Part shown: in pieces, positions 31,529-39,473 of the stretch
Layout of the letters: each line of letters starts with the position of its first letter
How positions within the stretch are numbered: position 1 is the first letter of the stretch
NCBI GenBank assembly: GCA_020073565.1
Contig: JAIQEY010000004.1
Location: 1-64,000, forward strand
Direction of reading: 5' to 3'
Length of the DNA: 64,000 nucleotides
Source of the DNA: Terriglobia bacterium
GTDB taxonomy: Bacteria > Acidobacteriota > Terriglobia > Terriglobales > Acidobacteriaceae
Program-made: the position numbers and the translations under genes
The notes under the pieces: generated by a model
Told to the model about the DNA's origin: nothing
The model's input: the letters and a program-made list of their open reading frames with translations, nothing else
The model's database searches: none

Positions 31529-32303
31529 ACCGACAACTCGAGCTATGCGAAGGCCGGCAATCCTGGTTGCCGTCGTGGCCGGCTTGCTCTGCTCGTCTGC
31601 ATCGGCCGCGGAAGTGGCGCTGCTGCGCAATGGGTTTACCATTCACCACGAGCATCGCACCATCGTCGGTGACAACACGCGGCTCTTCTTCGACCAGGGT
31701 ACCGCCACCTTCATCGACGTGCCAACGGCGGATATCGAGAGCTTTGAAGAAGAACTGACTCCGCCGCCGACGGTGGCCGCTGCAGTTCCCGCACCAGCGC
31801 CCACCGTGCCCACGGTTCTCCCGCCGGCTCTGGACCTGAATCAGGTTGTGAACTCGGCCAGTGCTGCCTACCATCTGGATCCCGACCTGGTGAACAGCGT
31901 GATCCACGCCGAGAGTGGTTTCAACTCGCACGCCGTGTCGCGCAAGGGCGCGCAGGGCTTGATGCAACTGATGCCCGACACAGCAAGCAAGCTCGGTGTC
32001 GCCAATGCTTTCGATCCGCAATCGAATGTCGCCGGCGGCAGCCGCTACTTACGCGAATTGCTGGAGCGCTACAACTTCGATTTGATCAAAGCGCTGGCTG
32101 CCTATAACGCTGGACCCAAGCGGGTGGAGCAATACCAGGGAGTGCCGCCCTACACCGAAACGCGCGCCTACGTGTCCCGAATTGTGCGCGAATACAATCG
32201 GAAAAAGATCGCGGAAGCAAAGAAGGCCGAGGCGGAACGCACCAAAACAAAAACCACCAACCCGCCGGCGCCGGGCGCATCCGCAACGCCGCCCCAACGT
32301 TGA
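31512..32303 (+). CDS. Lytic transglycosylase (SLT domain), exported
   Basis: Peptidoglycan-cleaving enzyme. An N-terminal signal sequence (MRRPAILVAVVAGLLCSSASA) is followed by a short unassigned domain, a Pro/Ala-rich linker (about residues 80-105) and an SLT catalytic domain (about 110-220). The catalytic Glu is in IHAESGFNSHAVS, followed by GAQGLMQLMPDTA and ALAAYNAGPKRV, the SLT motifs. The C-terminus is Lys/Ala-rich. The frame opens at 31512, overlapping the HAD gene; 31518 or 31545 are alternative starts, the latter directly before the signal peptide. Confidence 0.9.
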   Translation: MWMNTEPTTRAMRRPAILVAVVAGLLCSSASAAEVALLRNGFTIHHEHRTIVGDNTRLFFDQGTATFIDVPTADIESFEEELTPPPTVAAAVPAPAPTVPTVLPPALDLNQVVNSASAAYHLDPDLVNSVIHAESGFNSHAVSRKGAQGLMQLMPDTASKLGVANAFDPQSNVAGGSRYLRELLERYNFDLIKALAAYNAGPKRVEQYQGVPPYTETRAYVSRIVREYNRKKIAEAKKAEAERTKTKTTNPPAPGASATPPQR

Positions 32304-32382
32304 CCCTTCCTCCTCGCTCATTTACCTTCAACTGGGGACGTGCTCGTTGCGTACGTGTGCCTGTCCTGCTGATTCGCACCGC

Positions 32383-33453
32383 ATGAACAATAAGAAATAC
32401 CTTGCGTACACGGTTGCTTTCGTCGTGCTGGCGGTGCTGGTCTACCTCCAATTCCGGACGTGGCAGAACTTTGATTGGGCCCGCCTGTTTCAGTACGGAC
32501 TGAATTGGAAACATATTCTGCACGGCATAGCCCTCATCTACCTCGCCTATTTCTTGCGCGCCGTGCGATGGAAAATCTTTCTTCGGCCCGTGCGCAAAGA
32601 AGCATCCATCCTTGGACTGGTTGCACCGACCGTGATCGGATTTACGGGACTTGCGCTGCTCGGCCGTCCGGGTGAACTGATTCGCCCTTACTTGATTGCG
32701 CGCCGCGAGAACCTGAGTGTAGCTTCGCAAGTGGCGGTCTGGGCGGTAGAGCGCATTTTCGACATCGGAGGTTTTACGGTCCTGCTGGTGGCTGCGATTT
32801 TTCTACCCTCGAAACTGCGTACGTTCGCGGAAGCCGCTCCGCCGGAAGTCCGGCATTGGATTCACCTCACGGGATACGGCCTGATCGCGCTTGTGCTTGG
32901 GCTTCTTTGCGCCGCCGTGCTGATGGCTTACCGGGGGCAAGGGATCGCGCAGTGGGTCGAGGGCCGTTTTTCCCATCTGGCTGGAAACCTGGGCCATCGG
33001 CTCGCACAAAAGATTCGTGAATTCACCGTCGGGCTCGACACCATTCATGGTCCATTCGCATTTCTGCAATTGTCAGCCGTGTCGGTGGCGATGTGGTGGG
33101 TCATCGCCGTGGCTTACAAAGAGGTGACGCATGCGTACGGCGCACCCCTGGCTGTCATGACCACCACCAAGGTTCTTCTGCTCATGGGTTCGAGCATGGT
33201 TGGATCAATGGTGCAACTGCCGGGTGTCGGCGGCGGCTCTCAGCTTGCGACGATCAGTGCGCTCGACCATGTCTTCGACATTGTCCCCAAAGAACTCGCG
33301 GTCAGCTGCGGCATCATGCTTTGGCTGGTCACATTCGTGGCGGTAGTGCCTCTCGGTCTGTTACTGGCGCATCGGGAACGTCTCTCGCTGAGGAAGCTTT
33401 CCGCGGAAAGTGCGAAAGCGGAGGAAGTCATGCCGGCCGAGAATGCGCCCTGA
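32383..33453 (+). CDS. Flippase-like integral membrane protein (UPF0104/LPG-synthase TM family)
   Basis: 356-residue polytopic protein with about eight transmembrane segments. Family marks are the helix AYTVAFVVLAVLVYLQF near the start, LGRPGELIRPYLIARRE (the GxP/GE(L)xRP motif of the family), EFTVGLDTIHG, and PGVGGGSQLATISAL. Members (YbhN, AglD, MprF N-terminal half) are linked to lipid or glycolipid flipping. ATG 32383 is chosen because the product then starts just before the first membrane helix. It ends shortly before an inverted repeat and nrdR. Confidence 0.85.
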   Translation: MNNKKYLAYTVAFVVLAVLVYLQFRTWQNFDWARLFQYGLNWKHILHGIALIYLAYFLRAVRWKIFLRPVRKEASILGLVAPTVIGFTGLALLGRPGELIRPYLIARRENLSVASQVAVWAVERIFDIGGFTVLLVAAIFLPSKLRTFAEAAPPEVRHWIHLTGYGLIALVLGLLCAAVLMAYRGQGIAQWVEGRFSHLAGNLGHRLAQKIREFTVGLDTIHGPFAFLQLSAVSVAMWWVIAVAYKEVTHAYGAPLAVMTTTKVLLLMGSSMVGSMVQLPGVGGGSQLATISALDHVFDIVPKELAVSCGIMLWLVTFVAVVPLGLLLAHRERLSLRKLSAESAKAEEVMPAENAP

Positions 33454-33456
33454 AAT

Positions 33457-33540
33457 GGTCAGGTCTTAGGTCGCAGCTGGCAGGTCTAAGGAAAACCAAG
33501 ACAATCTGCGAATGATTTTCCGGAGACCTGAGACCTGACA
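33457..33540. repeat. Inverted repeat of GGTCAGGTCTTAGGTC words
   Basis: Left arm GGTCAGGTCTTAGGTC (33457-33472) with a second word GGCAGGTCTAAGG (33479-33491). Right arm GGAGACCTGAGACCTGAC (about 33522-33539). It is one of several short-word inverted repeats in the window's intergenic gaps. Confidence 0.7.
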
Positions 33541-33586
33541 CCCACCCTGCTACAATTACTGCTACTCCTGTGCTGAATTAAGCGAT

Positions 33587-34078
33587 ATGAAGTGTCCTTT
33601 TTGCGGATTTGAAAATGACAAAGTGGTGGATTCGCGCGAGAGCAAGGAAGCGGAATCGATCCGCCGCCGCCGCGAATGCCTCAAGTGCCAGAAACGCTTC
33701 ACGACCTACGAGCGCATCGACGAAATCCCCTACATGGTCGTGAAAAAAGACGGCCGGCGTGAGCGCTTTGACCGGCAGAAAGTACTGAATGGGCTGATGC
33801 GCGCTTGCGAAAAGCGGCCCGTGCCGATTGGCAAATTGGAGCAGATCGTCAACGAAGCGGAAAGCTTCGTCATCGAGTCCCCGGAACGCGAGCGTAAGAC
33901 CAGCGAACTGGGCGAGCTAATCATGAACCGCCTGCGCCGCTACGACAAAGTTGCGTACGTGAGATTTGCCTCTGTCTATCTGGACTTCAAAGACGTACAG
34001 GAATTCATGGCGGAATTGAAAGAACTGATAAAGGCGAAAGAGCCCTCAGAGCCGAAGGGCAAAGGCGCAACGAAATAA
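33587..34078 (+). CDS. nrdR: Transcriptional repressor NrdR
   Basis: Zinc-ribbon/ATP-cone repressor of ribonucleotide reductase genes, responding to ATP/dATP. The zinc ribbon uses Cys3, Cys6, Cys31 and Cys34 (MKCPFCGFEN and CLKCQKRFTT). The ATP-cone runs from about residue 46 (PYMVVKKDGRRERFDRQKVLNGLMRACEKRPV) to about 136 (VAYVRFASVYLDFKD). At 163 residues it is normal. No nrd gene or NrdR box pair was recognised nearby. Confidence 0.97.
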   Translation: MKCPFCGFENDKVVDSRESKEAESIRRRRECLKCQKRFTTYERIDEIPYMVVKKDGRRERFDRQKVLNGLMRACEKRPVPIGKLEQIVNEAESFVIESPERERKTSELGELIMNRLRRYDKVAYVRFASVYLDFKDVQEFMAELKELIKAKEPSEPKGKGATK

Positions 34079-34079
34079 A

Positions 34080-34262
34080 AATCGGCGATAAGGCCCGATC
34101 CGTTGCGGCTCGACTTGCCTGATCGAAGGCAAGCGGTAGGTAAGAGTGGATAAGCCGCGGAGCGGCGGCATTCGTTAGCCCAGCGCGTGACCGCTGGGTG
34201 GAGAAAGCGAGAGAATCTGAGTCCCGCAAGGGACACTCACCGCCGTCCCCACGTGAACATTC
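34080..34262. other. Intergenic region with hairpins upstream of the isocitrate dehydrogenase gene
   Basis: Contains AAGCCGCGGAGCGGCGG, a hairpin CCCAGCG-CGTGAC-CGCTGGG (about 34178-34197), and GTCCC-GCAA-GGGAC (about 34221-34234). The whole looks like a dispersed repeat rather than a gene. Confidence 0.5.
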
Positions 34263-35294
34263 ATGGCGCATAAAATCACTCTCATCCCGGGCGACGGCAT
34301 CGGACCCGAAGTCACCCAGGCCACCGTTCGCATTCTCGAAGCGACGGGCTTGAAATTCGAGTGGGAGACTTTCGCGGCCGGGGCCGAGGCCTTCGAAAAA
34401 TACAAAGAGTACATCCCGAAAGAACTGACGGAGTCGATCGAGCGCACCCGGGTCGGTCTGAAGGGGCCGGTGACAACGCCCATTGGCGGCGGCTTTTCGA
34501 GCATCAACGTGGAGCTGCGCAAACGCTTCGAACTATTCGCGAACTTCCGCCCCATTCGGAACCTGCCTCACATTCCCACGCGCTACTCCGATGTTGATCT
34601 CATCATTGTGCGCGAAAACACCGAAGGCCTCTACTCCGGAATCGAGCACGAAGTGGTGCCCGGCGTCGTGGAAAGTCTGAAGATCATCACCGAAAAGGCA
34701 TCCACGCGCATCTCGCGTTTCGCCTTCGAATATGCGCGCAAGAACAAACGGAAAAAGATCCACTGTATTCACAAAGCCAACATCATGAAGATGTCGGACG
34801 GCTTGTTTCTGCGCTGCTCCCGCAATGTCTCCAAGGAGTATCCGGAAATTACTTACGGCGAGCACATCGTCGACAACACCTGCATGCAACTGGTGATGAA
34901 CCCATACCAGTACGACATTCTGCTGCTTGAAAATCTCTACGGCGACATCGTTTCCGATCTGTGCGCCGGCCTGGTCGGCGGCCTCGGACTGGTACCGGGT
35001 GCGAATTTCGGCCACGAATGCGCCATCTTCGAGGCGGTGCACGGTTCCGCGCCCGACATAGCGGGAAAGAACATTGCCAACCCGACGGCCCTGCTGCGTT
35101 CGGCTCTGCTCATGCTGCGTCATATCGGGGAGGCGGACGCGGCTTGGAAGATCCGCAGCGCCATCGACCATGTCTATCGCGACCGAAGCAAGCTGACCAG
35201 GGATGTTGGTGGCAGCGCGGGCACGGCCGAATTCGCCGACGCAATTATCCAGGCGATGGAGTTGCCCAATTCTGTGGCAGCGCAAAAAGTCTAA
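34263..35294 (+). CDS. NAD-type isocitrate dehydrogenase (isocitrate/isopropylmalate dehydrogenase family)
   Basis: 343-residue beta-decarboxylating dehydrogenase. The start ITLIPGDGIGPEV, the substrate-binding ELRKRFELFANFRPIRNLP arginines, RENTEGLYSGIEH, the Lys of KANIMKMSDGLFL and the DNTCMQL...LLLENLYGDIVSDLCAGLVGG metal-binding aspartates are all present. The ENTEGLYSG segment with this short length matches homo-oligomeric NAD-isocitrate dehydrogenases more than LeuB. It would convert isocitrate to 2-oxoglutarate in the citric acid cycle. A 3-isopropylmalate or homoisocitrate role is less likely but not excluded. Confidence 0.85.
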   Translation: MAHKITLIPGDGIGPEVTQATVRILEATGLKFEWETFAAGAEAFEKYKEYIPKELTESIERTRVGLKGPVTTPIGGGFSSINVELRKRFELFANFRPIRNLPHIPTRYSDVDLIIVRENTEGLYSGIEHEVVPGVVESLKIITEKASTRISRFAFEYARKNKRKKIHCIHKANIMKMSDGLFLRCSRNVSKEYPEITYGEHIVDNTCMQLVMNPYQYDILLLENLYGDIVSDLCAGLVGGLGLVPGANFGHECAIFEAVHGSAPDIAGKNIANPTALLRSALLMLRHIGEADAAWKIRSAIDHVYRDRSKLTRDVGGSAGTAEFADAIIQAMELPNSVAAQKV

Positions 35295-35457
35295 GGGTAA
35301 GAGGACGCCCGCCGACGTGAGCTTTGTACGATGAGCACCTCTCCGCATCTGCTAAAATTGCATATTTGGGAGACTGGCGTATCGAGCGCTGGGCACTGCT
35401 GAAGCGGGTTCCCTGGGGGCCGTTCTGAAGGGTATCGAAATTCCGTACCATCGCGGG

Positions 35458-36363
35458 TTGCACCGTTTTGCCATCTTCACCGCCGGCATCACCCTGGTGC
35501 TGATCGTGGCCGGAGCCCTGGTCACCAGCAATGATGCGGGTCTCTCGGTACCGGATTGGCCAACTACATTTGGGTCCTTCTATAAGATGCCGCAGATGGT
35601 CGGCGGAATTAAGTACGAGCATGGCCACCGAATGGTCGCTGAGTTTGTTGGCCTGCTCACCATCGTGCTGGCGGTTTGGACTTGGCGAGTTGAAAAGCGC
35701 CGCTGGCTGAAACTGCTGGGTCTGGCCGCGCTCGGCACCGTGATCACACAGGGCATCCTGGGTGGACTTACGGTGCTTTTTTTCCTCCCTCCCGCAATTT
35801 CCAGTGCGCACGCCGCGGTCGCTCAGACGTTTTTCTGCATTGCCGTCGCGATCGCCGTCTTCACGGGCAGGCGTTGGGTCGAGGAGCAACCGCGCGTCGA
35901 ACTCGATGTACGCCGCCCGACTCTATTCACGCTGACCCTGCTTTCGATTTTCGTGCTCTACGTGCAGTTGATTCTGGGCGCCATGTTCCGCCACAACGGG
36001 CTCGGTTGGTGGCCCCACGTGGTCCACGCCGGGGTGGTGGCGATTGTGCTGTCCTGGACTGCCATTCGCGCGATCTCCGTCTATCCGAACGTGGAAGCCG
36101 TGAAGCGGCCCGCGATCGCCATGCTCAGCCTCATGGTGGCGCAACTCTGCCTGGGATTTCTCGCGTTCATCACGCGCGTCATGTGGGGGAAGGACGCTGC
36201 GCAGCCAGAACTTCCTATGGTGATCTCAACCGTAGTGCACGTGGCTGTGGGCGCCTTGCTTCTGGCCACAACCGTCGTTCTTGCCATACAAGTCTGGCGC
36301 CATGTCCCGGTTTCCTTTGAGGAGCGGGTTGCGGGCCGCGAGCAGAAAGCCGTCGCAGTATGA
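35458..36363 (+). CDS. ctaA: Heme A synthase (CtaA/COX15 family)
   Basis: Integral membrane enzyme that hydroxylates heme O to heme A for aa3-type oxidases. About eight transmembrane segments. The LVTSNDAGLSVPDWPTTFG loop, the heme-ligand histidines in YEHGHRMVAEFVG, ISSAHAAVAQ, GWWPHVVHAGVVA and VISTVVHVAVGA, and the internal duplication are characteristic. The start is uncertain: no ATG is available, TTG 35458 gives the N-terminus LHRFAIFTAG, and the open frame extends further upstream. The downstream ABC exporter genes follow within 61 bp on the same strand. Confidence 0.9.
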   Translation: MHRFAIFTAGITLVLIVAGALVTSNDAGLSVPDWPTTFGSFYKMPQMVGGIKYEHGHRMVAEFVGLLTIVLAVWTWRVEKRRWLKLLGLAALGTVITQGILGGLTVLFFLPPAISSAHAAVAQTFFCIAVAIAVFTGRRWVEEQPRVELDVRRPTLFTLTLLSIFVLYVQLILGAMFRHNGLGWWPHVVHAGVVAIVLSWTAIRAISVYPNVEAVKRPAIAMLSLMVAQLCLGFLAFITRVMWGKDAAQPELPMVISTVVHVAVGALLLATTVVLAIQVWRHVPVSFEERVAGREQKAVAV

Positions 36364-36424
36364 GGACAACCCGTCGTGTCTGTCCGAATATGAAGATCCG
36401 CAATTGAAAGACGTAGAATAGCCT

Positions 36425-37459
36425 GTGACCTCAAAACCGAGCGCCATCGCTCTCGCCCCGGCGGAAACTCCAGCCATGGAGGCCAACTCGGCTGTAATTG
36501 CAGTCAGGGGCTTGGTTCATCGCTATCAGGATCGAACGGCGCTCAACGGCGTTTCCTTTGACGTTCGTCCCGCGGAGTTATTCGGGCTGCTCGGTCCCAA
36601 CGGCAGTGGTAAGACCACTCTTTTCCGGATCCTTTCTACTCTCATGGTGCCGAGTTCTGGGACCGCCACCATTGTCGGGCTGGATGCAGTTCGGCAGCCG
36701 GGTGCGCTGCGGCGCCACATCGGCGTCGTTTTCCAGGCACAGAGCGTCGATCCGAAACTCACCGCCTATGAAAATCTCTGGCATCAGGGACACCTCTATG
36801 GTCTACGCGGCCAGGAACTGAAGACGCGGATTGACGAGATTCTGACCCGTGTCGGATTGCTCGACCGCGCGAGCGACAGAGTTGAAACGTTTTCCGGGGG
36901 AATGCAGCGGCGCATTGAACTTGCCAAAGGCCTCCTGCATCACCCCGAGGTTCTACTGCTGGATGAACCGACGACCGGGCTCGACCCCGGCGCGCGGCGC
37001 GATCTTTGGCAATACCTCCAGATCCTGCGCGACCAGGAGCACGTCTCCGTCATCGTCACCACGCACTTGATGGAAGAGGCGGAACGATGCGACCGGCTGG
37101 CCATCCTGAACGAAGGCAATCTGGTGGCGCTGGGCACGCCAGAAGAACTCACGCGCGAAATCGGAGGCGATGTAATCCTGCTGGAAGCGCGCGATCCGCA
37201 GAGCCTGGCCGACCGCATCCGCAGCAAGTTTCACGTCGACGCCAGTGTCATGGACACTCAAGTGCGACTGGAGATCGAGAGCGGGCATCGCTTTGTGCCC
37301 GACGTAGTCGAGGCATTCCCCGGCGAGATCCAGTCCCTCAGCGTCAGCAAACCGACGCTGGAAGACGTCTTCATTCATCGCACCGGCCACCGGTTCTGGA
37401 ACGAAGAAGCCGAGGCCGCAGCGGAAACCGGAAAAAAGAAGAAGGCAAAGAAACACTGA
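36425..37459 (+). CDS. ABC-2 type exporter, ATP-binding protein (DrrA-like)
   Basis: 344-residue ATPase with Walker A GPNGSGKTT, Q-loop VVFQAQSVDPKLTAYENL, signature FSGGMQRR, Walker B VLLLDEPTTG and switch His in VTTHLMEEAE. A C-terminal DrrA-type domain (about residues 250-320) and a Lys-rich tail follow. It begins with GTG 36425. It pairs with the permease gene 103 bp downstream. Adjacency to ctaA recalls clusters where an ABC exporter accompanies cytochrome oxidase assembly genes, but the cargo is unknown. Confidence 0.92.
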   Translation: MTSKPSAIALAPAETPAMEANSAVIAVRGLVHRYQDRTALNGVSFDVRPAELFGLLGPNGSGKTTLFRILSTLMVPSSGTATIVGLDAVRQPGALRRHIGVVFQAQSVDPKLTAYENLWHQGHLYGLRGQELKTRIDEILTRVGLLDRASDRVETFSGGMQRRIELAKGLLHHPEVLLLDEPTTGLDPGARRDLWQYLQILRDQEHVSVIVTTHLMEEAERCDRLAILNEGNLVALGTPEELTREIGGDVILLEARDPQSLADRIRSKFHVDASVMDTQVRLEIESGHRFVPDVVEAFPGEIQSLSVSKPTLEDVFIHRTGHRFWNEEAEAAAETGKKKKAKKH

Positions 37460-37474
37460 AAGCGATTTGGCAAC

Positions 37475-37560
37475 TTTGTAATCGGATAATTTTGTAATTT
37501 AAAAGCGCAACGCGACAGCTGTTCTAAAATACGAAATTACCCGATTACCAAATTACAAAA
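37475..37560. repeat. AT-rich inverted repeat abutting a start codon
   Basis: Left arm 37475-37500 (TTTGTAATCGGATAATTTTG...) and right arm 37533-37560 (GAAATTACCCGATTACCAAA...) pair imperfectly. Words are shared with 15055-15168. The right arm ends 2 bp before ATG 37563, leaving no Shine-Dalgarno sequence. Confidence 0.75.
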
Positions 37561-37562
37561 TA

Positions 37563-38387
37563 ATGGCGACTCACACTGCAACCCTTCCGACAGCCGCCCC
37601 CGCATCGGCAGGAGTCCTGCTGCCCGCGTTCACCTTGTGGTGGCGCGAGGTGGTACGCTTCTACCGACAGCGGGCGCGCGTGGTGGGCGTCATCCTGTCT
37701 CCGCTTTTATTCTGGGTGGTCATCGGATCCGGCTTCGGAACTTCGTTTCGCTCGGGACAAGGTGCCGGGCAGCAGCACTATCTTGACTACTTTTATCCCG
37801 GCACACTGGTGATGATCGTGCTCTTCACGGCGATCTTCACCATGATGTCAGTCATCGAAGACCGCAACGAGGGCTTCCTTCTCTCCGTGCTGGTCGCTCC
37901 AGTGCCGCGTGCCGCAATTGTTCTTGGGAAGGTTCTGGGGGGCACAACTCTGGCGGCATTGCAGGGATTGATTTTTCTGGTGTTCGCGCCCTTCGTCGGC
38001 GTGCACATGACCGCGGCTTCTTTCGGGCTCATTGTCCTGACCGTCTTCCTGGTTTCCTTCGCGCTGACTGCGCTCGGTTTTGCCATCGCATGGCCCATGG
38101 ATTCTACCCAAGCATTCCACGCGATCATCAATCTGTTCCTGATTCCGCTCTGGCTGCTTTCGGGCGCCCTCTTCCCTCTTTCGGGCGCGTCGGGGTGGCT
38201 TCGCTGGCTGATGTATGCCAATCCGCTGACCTACGGCGTCGAAGCATTGCGGACCCTCATGTATCCTGAGGCGCCGAGTTCGTTCTCGTTGAGCGCGTCC
38301 ATTTTGACTCTGGTGTTGTTTGCGCTCTTCATGTTCGGTCTGGCATTTGTGCTGGCTAACCGGCGGACGACGAAACCGGCAGCTTAG
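37563..38387 (+). CDS. ABC-2 type permease
   Basis: 274-residue membrane component with six predicted helices. It contains the ABC-2 patterns RFYRQRARVVGVILSPLLFWVVIGSGFG, YLDYFYPGTLVMIVLFTAIFTMMSVIEDRNEGFLLSVLVAPVPR (the family's intracellular-loop signature) and YANPLTYGVEALRTLMYP near the C-terminus. It forms the exporter with the preceding ATPase. Translation starts directly after an AT-rich repeat arm. Confidence 0.92.
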   Translation: MATHTATLPTAAPASAGVLLPAFTLWWREVVRFYRQRARVVGVILSPLLFWVVIGSGFGTSFRSGQGAGQQHYLDYFYPGTLVMIVLFTAIFTMMSVIEDRNEGFLLSVLVAPVPRAAIVLGKVLGGTTLAALQGLIFLVFAPFVGVHMTAASFGLIVLTVFLVSFALTALGFAIAWPMDSTQAFHAIINLFLIPLWLLSGALFPLSGASGWLRWLMYANPLTYGVEALRTLMYPEAPSSFSLSASILTLVLFALFMFGLAFVLANRRTTKPAA

Positions 38388-38392
38388 AAACA

Positions 38393-38502
38393 GTCGTTGG
38401 TCTATGGTCATTAGTCGTTGGCATTCTAGAATTACCTGGAGTCGAACAGAATCAACCATAGGCCATAACACGCGAACGACCAAGGACTAACGACCAACGA
38501 CG
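38393..38502. repeat. Inverted repeat of GTCGTTGGTC words
   Basis: Left arm 38393-38421 (words GTCGTTGGTC, ATGGTCATTAGTCGTTGG) and right arm about 38454-38502 (GACCAAGGACTAACGACC, AACGAC, and ACCATAGGCCATAAC). It ends 5 bp before ATG 38508. Confidence 0.75.
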
Positions 38503-38507
38503 CATTT

Positions 38508-39284
38508 ATGCCCCTCGACATTCTCGCCCTAGCCGCGCATCGCGACGACGTGGAACAAACCTGCGGCGGCACACTGCTCAAGATGGCCGAGCGCGGCTAC
38601 CGCACGGGCATTCTCGACCTCACGCAGGGCGAAATGGGGACGCGCGGCACCGCCGAAGATCGGGCTCGCGAAGCGGCCGAGGCGGCACGCATTCTGAAAG
38701 CGTCATGGCGGCAGGCCCTCGACCTCCCCGATGGCCGCGTCGAGAACACCTGGGAGAACCGGCTTAGAGTTGCTAGCGTGCTGCGCGAGCAGCGGCCCCG
38801 CGTGCTTATTCTTCCCTACTGGGAAGGGCGCCATCCGGATCACTACACGGCGTCGGTGTTGGGATATGAGGCGGCGTTTCTGGCGGGACTGGCGAAGTTA
38901 GCTGTCAGCCGTCAGCCGTCAGCCGTCAGCCAACACGTGGGCGCTGCTGACATTGCCGGCGAGGGCGCCGGCGCTACCTTGCCTCATCGGCCGTTTAAGA
39001 TTATCTATGCCAGCTTGTACCGCGACGTACGGCCTACGTTTGTCGTCGATATCACCGAGCAGTTCGAAGCGCGCTTCGAGTCTCTGATGGCCTACAAGTC
39101 CCAGTTCACCGACCAGCAAGCGGGTAGCGGCATCTTCCCGGCGCAGGCCGAGATTCGCGCCCGCATCGAGTCGATGGCGCGCTTCTATGGCATGCAGGCC
39201 GGCGTGACCTATGCCGAACCGTTTGTGCAGAAAGAAATGGGGTTAGTCGATGATCTGCTGGCGATTCCGGTGACGTCGATCTGA
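38508..39284 (+). CDS. bshB1: PIG-L deacetylase, BshB1-like (bacillithiol synthesis)
   Basis: Zinc-dependent N-acetylglucosaminyl-malate deacetylase candidate, second step of bacillithiol synthesis. The metal motif is AHRDDVE (canonical AHPDDVE, with Pro replaced by Arg) and the second site is GRHPDHYTAS. LTQGEMGTRGTAEDRAREAAEAARIL is typical of BshB1. Residues about 131-163 are an insertion whose DNA includes four perfect GTCAGCC tandem units (38904-38931) and a GCCGGCGAGGGCGCCGGCGC word, so an intergenic-type repeat has entered the coding frame without breaking it. No bshA or bshC is in the window. Confidence 0.8.
   Translation: MPLDILALAAHRDDVEQTCGGTLLKMAERGYRTGILDLTQGEMGTRGTAEDRAREAAEAARILKASWRQALDLPDGRVENTWENRLRVASVLREQRPRVLILPYWEGRHPDHYTASVLGYEAAFLAGLAKLAVSRQPSAVSQHVGAADIAGEGAGATLPHRPFKIIYASLYRDVRPTFVVDITEQFEARFESLMAYKSQFTDQQAGSGIFPAQAEIRARIESMARFYGMQAGVTYAEPFVQKEMGLVDDLLAIPVTSI
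38904..38931 (+). repeat. Four tandem GTCAGCC units inside the deacetylase gene
   Basis: Four perfect 7-bp units, 28 bp in total. The length is not a multiple of three, but the frame is kept by the surrounding inserted sequence. Confidence 0.85.
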
Positions 39285-39473
39285 GCCGTTGCTATCGCCG
39301 CCGTCCCTGTTCATTCACGGACACCCTCCGCTGAAACCGGACACCCAATTCGGTTCCCCTACACCTGCGGGATTCCGCAAGCTGCTTCGTTCTCATGCAG
39401 TTGCATTCACGACACTTTGGCGCTCGAGTTGCCTTTCTTTCCACGGAACCACATCGTCACCCAGAGGCCGACC

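Noticed and set aside
34533-35348. Open frame of 271 codons opposite the isocitrate dehydrogenase gene
   Set aside because: Shadow of a well-recognised enzyme gene.
38904-38931. CRISPR array
   Set aside because: Units are 7 bp, contiguous and without spacers, and lie inside a coding sequence.
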